Of a DNA stretch of 64,000 nucleotides, positions 17,501-26,787 are shown piece by piece (within the stretch, counting starts at the first letter, position 1; each line of letters opens with the position of its first letter). This DNA is from Legionella londiniensis (GTDB taxonomy: Bacteria > Pseudomonadota > Gammaproteobacteria > Legionellales > Legionellaceae). The stretch is taken from the NCBI RefSeq assembly GCF_001467825.1, contig NZ_LNYK01000033.1:948-64947 (forward strand). The letters run 5' to 3'. The translations under genes and the position numbers were made by a program. The notes under the pieces are model-generated. The model did no database searches, was not told the DNA's origin, and saw only the letters and a list, made by a program, of their open reading frames with translations.

Positions 17501-17992
17501 ATGCAAATGAATTGTAAGCTTATTTTGCTTTTCATACTTTGTGCTTGTTTAACCGCGTGCGGCACTGCGACCTTTAAAAAACCTCCTCACAATGAACCCA
17601 GTGATGACGCCACCATAAAACTTGCCGAAGCAGCAAGCTCAGTCAGCGATTCCATGCTGGAAATGGTTCGTGTCGAAAAAATCATTACTCCCCCCAAAAA
17701 AGATAATATCTTAACCATACCGAGCGCGTATAATCTCCAGGCCAGGGCATCAGTGGATTGGTCAGGTCCTATTGAAGAGCTTGCCTTAAGAATTGCTAAG
17801 GCAGCTCACTATCGTTTGCGCGTACTTGGCAAAGCTCCTGCCATCCCAGTTCTCGTTAGCCTTAATGTGCAGGATGAAAGCCTGGCTGAAATTTTGCGCA
17901 ATATCGATTACCAAGCAGGGAATAAGGCGTATATCCATGTTTACTCTAACAGCCAGATAATTGAATTGCGTTATGCGAAACTTTACTCATAA
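17501..17992 (+). CDS. dotD: Dot/Icm outer-membrane lipoprotein DotD
   Basis: 163 residues, the same length as I recall for L. pneumophila DotD. A lipoprotein signal peptide ends in LTAC at about residues 18-21. The mature part has the secretin N0-like domain (VDWSGPIEELALRIAKAAHY) that DotD is known to adopt. With DotC it targets DotH to the outer membrane and forms part of the core complex. The dotC start lies inside its 3' end. A second in-frame ATG two codons downstream could be the true start. Confidence 0.93.
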   Translation: MQMNCKLILLFILCACLTACGTATFKKPPHNEPSDDATIKLAEAASSVSDSMLEMVRVEKIITPPKKDNILTIPSAYNLQARASVDWSGPIEELALRIAKAAHYRLRVLGKAPAIPVLVSLNVQDESLAEILRNIDYQAGNKAYIHVYSNSQIIELRYAKLYS

Positions 17993-18887
17993 ATTAACAG
18001 TTATTTTGTTTACATTTCTGGTCGCTTGCGCCTCCCGGCAAGGCCCTATCGGCAACACGGATTCTCTCGAGGGTTTGCAAGCGATGGGGAATGCCGGAGC
18101 AGCTACGCGCAGCGCTGCTCAGAGCACGGGAAAAATCCGTGAAATGGCTTTAAGAGAAACGGCTTTAAGCTTGGGAGCGCAGGCAGGTTTAGCCTGGAGG
18201 GCAAAGTTTATCGATGAAGAACTGGTTAAGGAAGCACGGAGACTGGACGCTATTTTTGATTTTAATACCTTGATTTTGCCGCACAATATCTTGCCGCCAG
18301 TACTGCTGGAAGGACGAAACATCCTCAATCTTGCCGATGCGCAAACGATTCGCATCTCAGATCGCACATACAAGGTCGCCAAGCAGGCGCGATTTGTTAC
18401 CACACCCCCTAACTGGCGGCAATATTTATGGATGGATTATAAAAAGCCTGATTATCCAAACGTGACTTTGCTGCCTAAAACCAAAGAAGAGCGGCTCATC
18501 TGGATGCAGTGTGTTGAGCGGGGATGGAAAAATGGTATAGCGCAGGCTAATACCATTCTTGAAGAAAGTGTCGCCCGGATTAAAGAAGACTTTAATGGCA
18601 TGATTCTATACCGTAAGCTCCTGGCCATGAATATGATTTCTCCTCCTTTTGTTTCTCATACCGAATTGGGCGTCACAGGTGACGGCGAAGAACTTCATAT
18701 CGATGATCGTGTATTAAGGATAACCGCATTGCCTGCTTTAAATGTCAACAGCAAAGAATGGCGCGCAGCTGTTGCTAAAGATGAAAATCTGCTGGAAAAA
18801 TTCAACGAAATGGAAAAACAGATAGAAAAGGCTAAAATTACTATAACGAGTAAAGCCTGGCAGCCTGTCATCGCTCCCGTTAATTAA
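17973..18887 (+). CDS. dotC: Dot/Icm outer-membrane lipoprotein DotC
   Basis: 304 residues from the ATG at 17973, which overlaps the end of dotD by 20 bases; an upstream in-frame methionine (17961) would give 308 but spoils the signal peptide. The lipobox is LVAC (residues about 13-16). Conserved features of the DotC family include WRQYLWMDY and the ENGI/KNGIAQA-like region in the second half (WKNGIAQANTILEES). It works with DotD in assembling the outer-membrane ring. Confidence 0.92.
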   Translation: MRNFTHKLTVILFTFLVACASRQGPIGNTDSLEGLQAMGNAGAATRSAAQSTGKIREMALRETALSLGAQAGLAWRAKFIDEELVKEARRLDAIFDFNTLILPHNILPPVLLEGRNILNLADAQTIRISDRTYKVAKQARFVTTPPNWRQYLWMDYKKPDYPNVTLLPKTKEERLIWMQCVERGWKNGIAQANTILEESVARIKEDFNGMILYRKLLAMNMISPPFVSHTELGVTGDGEELHIDDRVLRITALPALNVNSKEWRAAVAKDENLLEKFNEMEKQIEKAKITITSKAWQPVIAPVN

Positions 18888-18919
18888 CTGTTTAATTGTT
18901 GCAGATTAGCCAAAAACTC

Positions 18920-18959
18920 GGCATTTCGTGTATGGCATATTGTGCTGTATCGAAATGCC
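18920..18959. repeat. 9-bp inverted repeat with 22-base loop
   Basis: GGCATTTCG at 18920-18928 is complementary to CGAAATGCC at 18951-18959. It lies 33 bases after the dotC stop. No U-run follows, so it is not an obvious terminator. Confidence 0.7.
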
Positions 18960-19054
18960 TGCTAAGCATATTAGGCCATAAACTTTTGGGTGTCGACAAT
19001 TAACTATACTTCTGGAATGGGATGATTTTAGCAGCGGGAGTAACCTGCCATGCC

Positions 19055-19114
19055 TTAATCTCTGCTCACTGATTCTTCCGGATTTTTAGTCGTTTTCTTG
19101 GCTGCAGAGATTAA
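19055..19114. repeat. 11-bp inverted repeat in the dotB leader
   Basis: TTAATCTCTGC at 19055-19065 pairs exactly with GCAGAGATTAA at 19104-19114. The loop is 38 bases. The right arm ends 33 bases before the dotB TTG start, so the structure would lie in the 5' untranslated RNA. Confidence 0.7.
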
Positions 19115-19147
19115 CTCAAAAAATCAAGCTAAGTATGAGGAAGCGTT

Positions 19148-20284
19148 TTGAATACGAATAATGAACATCTTAATTTAATGCCCGATGAACCAACCCGTTT
19201 TACGCCGGTGTTTATGGATCGAATGCTTGAGCATGCGGAAAGATTGAATGCCTCAGATATTACCATCCAAACCGGAGAACCCATCTATGCAGAAGTACAT
19301 GGACGGCTGTTAACGTTAACCAATCGCAGGTTATCCAATACCGAACTGGGTGATTTGATTAATTCGATTTATGGACCTAATGCCACAACTCAATTGCTGT
19401 CCGGCAAAGACATCGATACTCATTATGAGTTTCGTCCCAATCGCGGCGTCCGCTACCGATATCGGGTGAACGCCACAGCCTGCCTGGTAGAGGGCCATGA
19501 TGCAATCCAGATTACCTTGCGTACTATTCCAACCACTCCGCCAAAACTTGATAGCATGGGCTTACCCGATCATGTTCGCGAAGCCATTGAGCCACAAGAA
19601 GGAATTGTATTTATTACAGGTGCTACAGGCTCAGGCAAATCGACTTTATTGGCAGCAATTATCCGAGATTTGATTGAGCAGGAGCACTCAAACCGCAAGG
19701 TTCTAACTTATGAATCCCCTATTGAGTTCGTTTACGACGAAATTGAAACTGTCTCTGCCGTGGTGAGCCAATCCGAGATTCCGCGCCACATCCCAACCTT
19801 TGCTGCTGGCGTCCGTAATGCCCTGCGGCGCAAGCCTCGCCTGATTATGGTAGGGGAATGCCGTGATGCCGAAACCATCAGCGCTGCTCTAGAAGCAGCA
19901 CTGACGGGCCATCCTGTTTACACCACTCTTCATACATCGGGTGTGGCCGAAACCATGCGGCGTCTGGTTACTTCTTTTACAGGCGAGGAGCGCGTTGGAC
20001 GCACAATTGATATTCTGGAAACCATACGCCTTTGTATCTGGCAAAAACTGGTGCCCACAGTGGATGGGAAGAGAGTTGCCCTCAGGGAATATCTTATTTT
20101 TGATGAAGAGACAAGAGATATATTGCTAGAGGGCGATCCCAATGAAGTAACAAACATGACGCGTAAGTTGGTCCGAGAACGCGGCCAATTAATGATTCAT
20201 GATGCCAACGAAAAATATAAAGAAGGCATTATCAGCGAACGGGAATACAAGCTGATCGTGGCAGGAAGCAAGGAATATCTCTAA
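19148..20284 (+). CDS. dotB: Dot/Icm secretion ATPase DotB
   Basis: 378 residues starting at a TTG codon; GAGGA lies 6 bases upstream, and the next ATG in frame (19178) has no site. A VirB11/PilT-type hexameric ATPase: Walker A GATGSGKST (residues 158-166), Asp box, Walker B region (LIMVGECRD) and His box (HPVYTTLHTSG). The sequence is very close to what I recall of L. pneumophila DotB. It docks on the DotO energy complex to power effector export. Confidence 0.95.
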   Translation: MNTNNEHLNLMPDEPTRFTPVFMDRMLEHAERLNASDITIQTGEPIYAEVHGRLLTLTNRRLSNTELGDLINSIYGPNATTQLLSGKDIDTHYEFRPNRGVRYRYRVNATACLVEGHDAIQITLRTIPTTPPKLDSMGLPDHVREAIEPQEGIVFITGATGSGKSTLLAAIIRDLIEQEHSNRKVLTYESPIEFVYDEIETVSAVVSQSEIPRHIPTFAAGVRNALRRKPRLIMVGECRDAETISAALEAALTGHPVYTTLHTSGVAETMRRLVTSFTGEERVGRTIDILETIRLCIWQKLVPTVDGKRVALREYLIFDEETRDILLEGDPNEVTNMTRKLVRERGQLMIHDANEKYKEGIISEREYKLIVAGSKEYL

Positions 20285-20347
20285 GCAAGAAGTTGCTAAA
20301 GGCTTATTAGCCAGGAAGGCAGCGTATTCCTGGCAGTGGCAAAGAAA

Positions 20348-23300
20348 TTATGCCGCACCAGCACCAGCACCACTTCCGCCGGAAGCTCCGCCGCTGCCAC
20401 TAGCACCGCCGCCTCCGCCGCCCCCAGGAGGCGGAGTTGATGATCCGCTGCTGCCTTCCTCTTCGCCTTCGCTGCCTCCTAGTTGTTCCGGCGTATTGCC
20501 TTGGGCCTGGACTTGGCCGCCACCGGCGCCACCCAGTTTTTCTTTAGCCCAGTTCACGCCCTTCACCCCATAGCCAGTGATGGCTTTATCGCCGGCAGCC
20601 CGCGCGGCTTGAGTGTCTTTACCGGCTTCACCCAATTTAGACTTGGCTTCTTCACCCCATTGGGCAGCTTCCTGGCCAATGCCTTCAGGCTGCCCTCCTA
20701 TCCAGCGTAATACCCTGTCCGGCAAATATGAAATCAGAGTAAATGCCCGCTGTACGATGATGAGATACATCATGGTATAAATCAGGATAGAGAAAAAGTA
20801 GGCAAATATTCCAGACCAACCCTCATACCCGCCAGAAATAACCCCAACCTGCGTTTGCAACGGGTTGTTAGGCCAAAGCTTGTTTAATATATACTGCGCA
20901 TCGGAAGAAAGACCCGCCCCTCTTCTTGGATCCTTAGTGCCAAATTCCTCGCTGCCCTGCATGAATCCTATGGCAGTGTCGAACCCTGCATTCAGTATCC
21001 AAACACCTACATATGATAAAGCGATACCCGAGATATAACCTATGATCATCATGGATGGCCGCAAAAATACATTCATCAGGATCATAATGGCCTGCTCACC
21101 CTTACCAAAAGCCTCATGTCCCTCAGGGTGCGTGACACCCAGGGCGACAATGGGAGCTGCCACCATGGCTTCAATCACCACAATCAGCCAGGCTATCGAA
21201 CCAAAAGTAAAGATCATATAAGGCAACACAGGGATATAATAGGCCGTGAAAAAGCCGATCATCACCATAATGCTGAGCCATGCCAAAACCACAGGCAGGG
21301 ATAAAGCCAAAAATGCAAATATGACTATCCCAAAAGGTGGGGGCAAAATTGCCGCCGCAATGGATAATTCTATCAAACGCTGCCAAAGCTCGGCTGCAAA
21401 GTTAATATAGTATGTACCCATGTTGGCCAGAGCTACAATGGGATTTACTCCAGGCTCGGAAAGGATTTGCATGCCGCCTTTGAAAATGGATGACATGCCT
21501 TGCAGGGGCAATAGCAAAAAGCTAAAGATGACTTGATCAAAGAGCGGTTGAAAAATGACTAAAAACGCATTGTACAAGTTGACAAGAATAAGATTATAAA
21601 AAATATTGCCGAGCAATTGGCCAAGGCAAATGGCAAAAAATGCAATTTTCAATTCCCCGCAAGGGAAATCTGTGTACGGCAGGGGATGAACTTTTGGCAT
21701 AGTGACATTCATCATATCAGCAAAGCGCAGAGGCGTTATTCCCGGCTGTCCGGGAACCCGGATAATGGTCGAATTGGTGGTGAAACCATACACGGTTGAG
21801 GATTCGATGCCTTTCACAACATTCTGATTCAGATTTTTTAATTGCGGTTCTGACACAAGGGATATATTGCCAATTCCGCCCTGGATTAACCCGACTACCG
21901 CTCTTACTTTGTTTTGGTCCTTGTTGAGCCAGTAACAAAGATCAGGATAGGTGCTGGTGCAATTATATGTGCCTGGTGAAGCTTCTGTAAAAGCCGCTAG
22001 TAACTTGCCAGGCGAGAAGCTGCTTTTTTCAAGCCCCGTTTTTTCATCCATCAAATCAGGGGCACGGGCAGCCTGATTCAAGTTAACCAGATTGAAAAAA
22101 TAACTTCCCGCCATAATCCAGCCACGGTTGGTCGCTTCTTTGATAAATCGCCTGCTGGCATTGGCGCCTGCTATGTTTTCAGATTGCCTAATCAGATTGA
22201 GGGTGGGTAACATAATGCCGTTATAATCCGCAATCGCACCTTGGAATTCTGTTCCGTTGAATAAAACAGGAGCTGTTGAGCCGGGAACAGAACCCCAAAG
22301 ATAGCAATCTGATACTGTGCTATCGTCACATACTCTGCCTGCCATGGTCTTAGGGACGCCAAACTGGTCCTGGGCAACAATTGAAACATCATTTTTTTTC
22401 TGTTCGTCAGTGCGTTTGGGTTTCAGGCTCGGATTATTATTAACCATCACTTGCGCGACAAGCGCCATATCGAGATATACCTGCTGGATCGCTATGGCTC
22501 TTGACATTTTGGCAGTCTGGATATCATTACTGGTAATGGTTTCAATGCTTTTTATTCGGTCTTCAGGCATGGAAAACGCGCTCCATCTAATGGTGCCGCA
22601 AATGCCGTTCAACTTGGAATAGGGCGGATTGGTAAAATTGGGCATGTCGACAGAAAATTCAGCAGCCTTGGGATTTGCATTTTGAATGGACACGATATTA
22701 ACGGAGTTGATAAAGTTAGGAACAGCCGCATTGCAGATTCCTTCCATTTCTTTGGTCGGTTTTTCATAACAGGCACTGGGTATTTTATCCTGCTTTTGGC
22801 GCATGTAGATCTCGCGCTGCGCTTCGAGCTGCTTCTGGATGCCGAGCATACAGACCTGGCCTGCCAGAATTGTTTGCACACCGGTTGCAATGCCTGCTGA
22901 ACGCGAACTGGTCAGCGCTTTGGTCGGGTTGGGCTGCTCCTGGATAATCACCCCGCCACGATTTAGATAGGATAAAGCCGCATTCCAAACTTTATCTGCA
23001 GCCCCTATCCCCTGGACGATGATCCACATCACAAAAATCTGCATCAAGCAATAGCCTGAAGCCTTGGGAATCAGCAAAGCCAAACCGAAGGTAGTGCGTA
23101 CAGGCACCCATAACGAAGACCATTTTTGTCCGAGAAACTGGCCTTCCTGGGCTGTATTCATGGTTGACACCAGCAAGGTATACATGATGATGATGCCGCC
23201 CAAAGCCAATACAGCCGCGTTGAAAACGGTAAACATGCTGCCCATGATTTGGCTGCCGGTACCGTGAAGAACGCCATCAACCACCCCGAAAATATTGCCT

Positions 23301-23413
23301 AGAAAAATAACCGAATAATCCCCTGCAGGCGGTTTAAAACCAAGCGGGCTCTCCGCTGCTGCAGCAAGGACTGGAAATAAACTCAGTAATAGCGCCAGGG
23401 TATATTTTTTCAT
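20348..23413 (-). CDS. dotA: Dot/Icm inner-membrane protein DotA
   Basis: 1021 residues, close to the L. pneumophila length. It has a signal peptide (MKKYTLALLLSLFPVLAAAA), a first group of membrane segments, a large periplasmic domain (about 150-560) and a second group of segments, matching the known DotA topology. DotA sits in the inner membrane and is also found released. The last 55 or so residues are a glycine-, serine- and proline-rich low-complexity tail including a run of seven glycines, which looks species-specific. The start overlaps the icmV stop (ATGA), so the two are coupled. It is convergent with dotB. Confidence 0.95.
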   Translation of the reverse strand: MKKYTLALLLSLFPVLAAAAESPLGFKPPAGDYSVIFLGNIFGVVDGVLHGTGSQIMGSMFTVFNAAVLALGGIIIMYTLLVSTMNTAQEGQFLGQKWSSLWVPVRTTFGLALLIPKASGYCLMQIFVMWIIVQGIGAADKVWNAALSYLNRGGVIIQEQPNPTKALTSSRSAGIATGVQTILAGQVCMLGIQKQLEAQREIYMRQKQDKIPSACYEKPTKEMEGICNAAVPNFINSVNIVSIQNANPKAAEFSVDMPNFTNPPYSKLNGICGTIRWSAFSMPEDRIKSIETITSNDIQTAKMSRAIAIQQVYLDMALVAQVMVNNNPSLKPKRTDEQKKNDVSIVAQDQFGVPKTMAGRVCDDSTVSDCYLWGSVPGSTAPVLFNGTEFQGAIADYNGIMLPTLNLIRQSENIAGANASRRFIKEATNRGWIMAGSYFFNLVNLNQAARAPDLMDEKTGLEKSSFSPGKLLAAFTEASPGTYNCTSTYPDLCYWLNKDQNKVRAVVGLIQGGIGNISLVSEPQLKNLNQNVVKGIESSTVYGFTTNSTIIRVPGQPGITPLRFADMMNVTMPKVHPLPYTDFPCGELKIAFFAICLGQLLGNIFYNLILVNLYNAFLVIFQPLFDQVIFSFLLLPLQGMSSIFKGGMQILSEPGVNPIVALANMGTYYINFAAELWQRLIELSIAAAILPPPFGIVIFAFLALSLPVVLAWLSIMVMIGFFTAYYIPVLPYMIFTFGSIAWLIVVIEAMVAAPIVALGVTHPEGHEAFGKGEQAIMILMNVFLRPSMMIIGYISGIALSYVGVWILNAGFDTAIGFMQGSEEFGTKDPRRGAGLSSDAQYILNKLWPNNPLQTQVGVISGGYEGWSGIFAYFFSILIYTMMYLIIVQRAFTLISYLPDRVLRWIGGQPEGIGQEAAQWGEEAKSKLGEAGKDTQAARAAGDKAITGYGVKGVNWAKEKLGGAGGGQVQAQGNTPEQLGGSEGEEEGSSGSSTPPPGGGGGGGASGSGGASGGSGAGAGAA

Positions 23414-23865
23414 TCTTTATTGCCCATTAAACCTTGGGTGAACCATTCATGCAGCGAGCACCCAAGTTTCCGTTTTTTTATCAGGTAGTACCAGTAATGA
23501 TAGCGAAAGGCAAGAACCAGGGCGATGAATAACACGACCAAGCTCAATAAAAAGGCAATAATATTTGCGAAATAAAGCTGATATACTGCATAGGAAAAAA
23601 CCATAAGCGCGATAGCAATCATAAACAAGCTTAAGCGGAATAGCGCCTTCTGTCTTTGCAATAAGTCGCTCTCTGTGAGATTGAATCTTGTCTTGGCTGC
23701 TTCAAAATTTTCCTGTACGGGTTCAATCTGGATAATAAACAGTTTTTTAAACCCAAGCCCCAGATAGCGCGTAAATCTTTTCAACCGGTCCCAATCAAGC
23801 CATGCCTTTATGTTAAGCACTCTTTTTAACAAATTGGTTATTCGGGAGCCGAACTTTCTTTTCAT
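23410..23865 (-). CDS. icmV: Dot/Icm inner-membrane protein IcmV
   Basis: 151 residues from the ATG at 23865 (MKRKFGSRITNLLKR), matching the usual IcmV length; the frame is open to 23904 but the extra 13 residues are unlikely. A basic N-terminal half is followed by two adjacent membrane segments (about 85-130). Required for intracellular growth in L. pneumophila, exact role unknown. It is first gene of icmV-dotA and divergent from icmW. Confidence 0.93.
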   Translation of the reverse strand: MKRKFGSRITNLLKRVLNIKAWLDWDRLKRFTRYLGLGFKKLFIIQIEPVQENFEAAKTRFNLTESDLLQRQKALFRLSLFMIAIALMVFSYAVYQLYFANIIAFLLSLVVLFIALVLAFRYHYWYYLIKKRKLGCSLHEWFTQGLMGNKE

Positions 23866-23904
23866 AATTTTTTCACTTTTCAGCAATAGACTTTTACATT
23901 TCAT

Positions 23905-23978
23905 ACTATATTATAATAGTTAAAGCATACACAATACATTTGACAAACGGGCGAAAAAGGTAAAGAAAGAGTAAAAAT
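23905..23978. promoter_or_regulatory. icmV/icmW divergent promoter region
   Basis: A palindromic element around 23906-23919 contains TATAAT on both strands. On the minus strand TTGTCA lies at 23944-23939, in the range of an icmV -35 box. The region also carries the possible CpxR site at 23960-23975. Exact start sites cannot be fixed from sequence. Confidence 0.45.
23960..23975. promoter_or_regulatory. Possible CpxR binding site
   Basis: GTAAA-N6-GTAAA at 23960-23975 matches the GTAAA-N6-GWAAA pattern reported for Legionella CpxR. It would lie about 15 bases upstream of a TTGTCA -35 of icmV, a usual activator position, but only 3 bases before the icmW start. Short motif, so chance is possible. 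Confidence 0.4.
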
Positions 23979-24434
23979 ATGCCAGATCTCAGTCACGAAG
24001 CCTCAGCCAGGTATTGGCATGATTATATGGACCCAATGATTTACCGCGTCATTACTTTTATGGAAAGCGTGGAAGGCTGGACTCTCGATGGCGACCCAAA
24101 GTTAGAAGAAGCCATCGCAAGGCTTGGCAAAGAACTTGATGACATTGAAAATATTGATCTTGGAATCTTGGGGCATGAAGATCATTTTATCCGTTTGGTG
24201 GGCAATATTAAATCCGGGCGAGGCCTGAGGCTCCTTCAGGCAATTGATACGGCGCACCCTGGCAGCGCATCAAAAGTTCTCATCCACGCTGAAGAGACCA
24301 GTGCTTCACCTAATGATCCTGCCGGTTTTTTTCTTAAAAGAAACATCGTATTTGAGCGGTTGCGCCTGCTCTCCCGCGTTTTCTCCGAACAACGCCTGAA
24401 ATTAGTATCACGTGCTCTTGAAGGGGAGGAATGA
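23979..24434 (+). CDS. icmW: Dot/Icm adaptor protein IcmW
   Basis: 151 residues, the same length as L. pneumophila IcmW, beginning MPDLSHEASARYWHDYMDP. It is an acidic cytoplasmic protein that pairs with IcmS as a type IV adaptor bringing a subset of effectors to the coupling complex. Its stop overlaps the icmX start (ATGATGA), so both are translated together. Confidence 0.96.
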   Translation: MPDLSHEASARYWHDYMDPMIYRVITFMESVEGWTLDGDPKLEEAIARLGKELDDIENIDLGILGHEDHFIRLVGNIKSGRGLRLLQAIDTAHPGSASKVLIHAEETSASPNDPAGFFLKRNIVFERLRLLSRVFSEQRLKLVSRALEGEE

Positions 24435-25711
24435 TGAAGTTATTTTTCCGTATTATTTTGGTGTGTACTTTATGGAGTTTTATTTTTCCTGCTTCATCCC
24501 AGATCAAGATATTACCGTCTCTCAGTACAGGTACAGCAGACGCAGAAAATCTCAAAAAACTGGTTGAATATTTAAAAAATCTTGGCCGTTACCTTGGATA
24601 TGACATCACGCAAGAGGGCAGAGCGCCAAAAGATAATCTGTTATCCCCATCGTTTATCCAGTTGACTCAACTTTATGCTTTTAATACCCTGCTTGGCGCA
24701 AAACCGGTTAATGCTTTTTCAGAAGCTTTAGCAAGATTATTCCCCTCAGCAAAAAAAGCTTATGAGAGCCTTAATATTTACGCCAACTATACCTTTAAAT
24801 CCCCACCCTATAATGCCCAGGCCAGGGATCAGGGGGGAATCACTGTTACGCCATTAATCGATCAGCAAACTTATCAGCCGGATCCAGTCACTCAAGCTAT
24901 CCTGAATATGCTGTCCACCCCCGATAAAACTTACTGCATGGACTATGAAGGAAAAACCTGGAACGAGAATTGCAAGCTGCTTTATCAAAGTAAAGTCATG
25001 GCCAATGTCCTTGGCGGGGAGTTGCCAAAGCCCACAGAATTTTTTTCCTATAAATTTAATGAGCAGGTTCTGCCCCAGTTAAACAGCAATGTTTTACTTG
25101 GGCCCTACCTCTATTCCCTGGAATCTATTGGTGGTGATCAAAAAAAAGAAGGCTTGGTTGCTGAAAATCAGGCCCAGGCAGCAGCAAATTTTATCCGTTA
25201 TGCCGCAAGCATTGTGAACCCTCCTCCCTTGCCTACACTGGAACAATATAACAAACTTTATGATCAGGCAAAAAATGCCGACAATGAAGTATCGCGAAAA
25301 AATGCAGAGGCGGCATTAACCAATTATTTAACCTCTTTAAGGGTTTTTGCTGCCCAATCCTCTGTAGGTTTAAGTAATCTCTATTATATGCTGTCAAAAA
25401 GAATGCCGCAAAATGTAGGTGGAACTCAAACCAACAACACAAGCCAAGCCCTGAGTGAATTTACCATGGCTACATGGCGCTTAAACAACCCTGAGGAATC
25501 AGCTGCTGATAAGCAATGGGTTAACCAGCTCAATCAAGCCTCCCCCGCTACCATCCAGAAAGAAATCGCGATACTTCTTGCAGAAATTAATTATCAACTT
25601 TATCTATCGCGCCAGCAAAATGAGCGTTTGCTGTTAACCAATTCCATTCTGCTGCTGCAGAATGCCCGTAATTTACAACCAAGCCTGGGCAGCTTCCAGC
25701 CAGTCCAATAG
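24431..25711 (+). CDS. icmX: Dot/Icm periplasmic protein IcmX
   Basis: 426 residues, somewhat shorter than the about 466 I recall in L. pneumophila. A signal peptide (MMKLFFRIILVCTLWSFIFP...SSQ) is followed by a soluble region with two cysteines around CMDYEGKTWNENC. IcmX is required for pore formation and is partly released. The central low-complexity linker of the L. pneumophila protein seems reduced. It is convergent with the heptosyltransferase gene. Confidence 0.93.
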   Translation: MMKLFFRIILVCTLWSFIFPASSQIKILPSLSTGTADAENLKKLVEYLKNLGRYLGYDITQEGRAPKDNLLSPSFIQLTQLYAFNTLLGAKPVNAFSEALARLFPSAKKAYESLNIYANYTFKSPPYNAQARDQGGITVTPLIDQQTYQPDPVTQAILNMLSTPDKTYCMDYEGKTWNENCKLLYQSKVMANVLGGELPKPTEFFSYKFNEQVLPQLNSNVLLGPYLYSLESIGGDQKKEGLVAENQAQAAANFIRYAASIVNPPPLPTLEQYNKLYDQAKNADNEVSRKNAEAALTNYLTSLRVFAAQSSVGLSNLYYMLSKRMPQNVGGTQTNNTSQALSEFTMATWRLNNPEESAADKQWVNQLNQASPATIQKEIAILLAEINYQLYLSRQQNERLLLTNSILLLQNARNLQPSLGSFQPVQ

Positions 25712-25746
25712 CTATTCATTGGATGGGGTAGACCGTGAAGACAAGT

Positions 25747-26787
25747 TCAAAACGCTTTGAACCCTTTGGCTAACAAAACCTGTTCCAGTTTTTCTATGAC
25801 TGCAAAAACAGGTATGAGCTCCATAGTATCCAAACCATGGGCATGAGTGCCCCAGGCATTTTTCGCCTCAGTTGTCTTCAGTATGGCCTGTACAGCCTGG
25901 GGATAATAATCTACTGCCAAATCTAGGGAAGTATAAGGTCCTGATACTCTGGAACTGGTTACAGCATGCAAGGCAATAACCGATGTCCCAACAGCTGCTG
26001 CCATGTGGGAAGGACCGGTATCAGGGCACAATAACAAATCAGCGTGCCGGATAAGCGCAAGCAATTGCTTGGGCTTTGTTTTACCGATAAGGTTCGTGGC
26101 TGATACCGCCTCAAGAATAGCCGATGCAAATTTCTGATCGAGACTTCCAGGCCCCCCGGTTAAGATAACCTGAGCTTGCCAGCGCTTTTGCAAATACTGT
26201 ATGACCTCTATATACCTCTCAACCGGCCAACTGCGCTCAGCCTTGCTGGCTGCGGGATTGACCAATACCAAAGGCCTTTTTTGATCAGGCAATTGCGCAC
26301 GTGCCCAATGAACATCAGCATCAGGAATAGGAATATCCCAACTGATTTTCTTTTGCATGACCCCAAGCGCTTCGGCAAATTTTAAGAAACTCTCCAGGGT
26401 ATGATCCTGACCCGGAGTAATTCTTTCACTTACAAACCAACCATGGCCATCTTTGGCCCTTAAGGGGTCATAACCTATTTTTCGCCTGGCGCGAATCAAG
26501 GGATATAACAGGTTAGCGCGAAAACTTGCTTGGGTGGCGAGAAGGACATCAAACTTGCGGCCACGCATTTTTTGGGCGAAGCGCCAATAATCACCAATCC
26601 CACGGGGCTTATCAATGACAATAAACTCCACTCCGTCCAATCCTTCAATCATACTGTAGGCAGGCTGGGAGATAATCCAGGTTAATTTTGCAGCAGGGAA
26701 TGCCGCCTGCAATGTGCGGATTAAAGGAATGAGCATCAGCACATCCCCCAAAGCAGACAGACGAACAATACAGATCGATTTAATCAT
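25747..26787 (-). CDS. Glycosyltransferase family 9 (heptosyltransferase-like)
   Basis: 346 residues from the ATG at 26787 (MIKSICIVRLSALGDVLM), the typical GT9 start; a longer frame reaches 26832. It shows the N-terminal RLSALGDVLM motif, a middle NPAASKAERSWPVERY segment and the C-terminal CPDTGPSHMAAAVG nucleotide-sugar motif. The family transfers heptose (or related sugar) in LPS inner-core synthesis at the inner membrane. Its ATG overlaps the end of the small zinc protein gene by 8 bases. Confidence 0.9.
   Translation of the reverse strand: MIKSICIVRLSALGDVLMLIPLIRTLQAAFPAAKLTWIISQPAYSMIEGLDGVEFIVIDKPRGIGDYWRFAQKMRGRKFDVLLATQASFRANLLYPLIRARRKIGYDPLRAKDGHGWFVSERITPGQDHTLESFLKFAEALGVMQKKISWDIPIPDADVHWARAQLPDQKRPLVLVNPAASKAERSWPVERYIEVIQYLQKRWQAQVILTGGPGSLDQKFASAILEAVSATNLIGKTKPKQLLALIRHADLLLCPDTGPSHMAAAVGTSVIALHAVTSSRVSGPYTSLDLAVDYYPQAVQAILKTTEAKNAWGTHAHGLDTMELIPVFAVIEKLEQVLLAKGFKAF

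Larger units (their letters stand above)
18888..19147 (+). other. Structured dotC-dotB gap
   Basis: This 260-base gap holds two long-armed inverted repeats (18920-18959 and 19055-19114) and a possible -10 (TATACT near 19005). No coding frame is evident. It could carry an internal promoter, a processing signal or a small RNA. Confidence 0.5.

Noticed and set aside
19148-20284. dotB starting at the ATG at 19178
   Set aside because: No ribosome site before that ATG, whereas GAGGA precedes the TTG at 19148 with good spacing.
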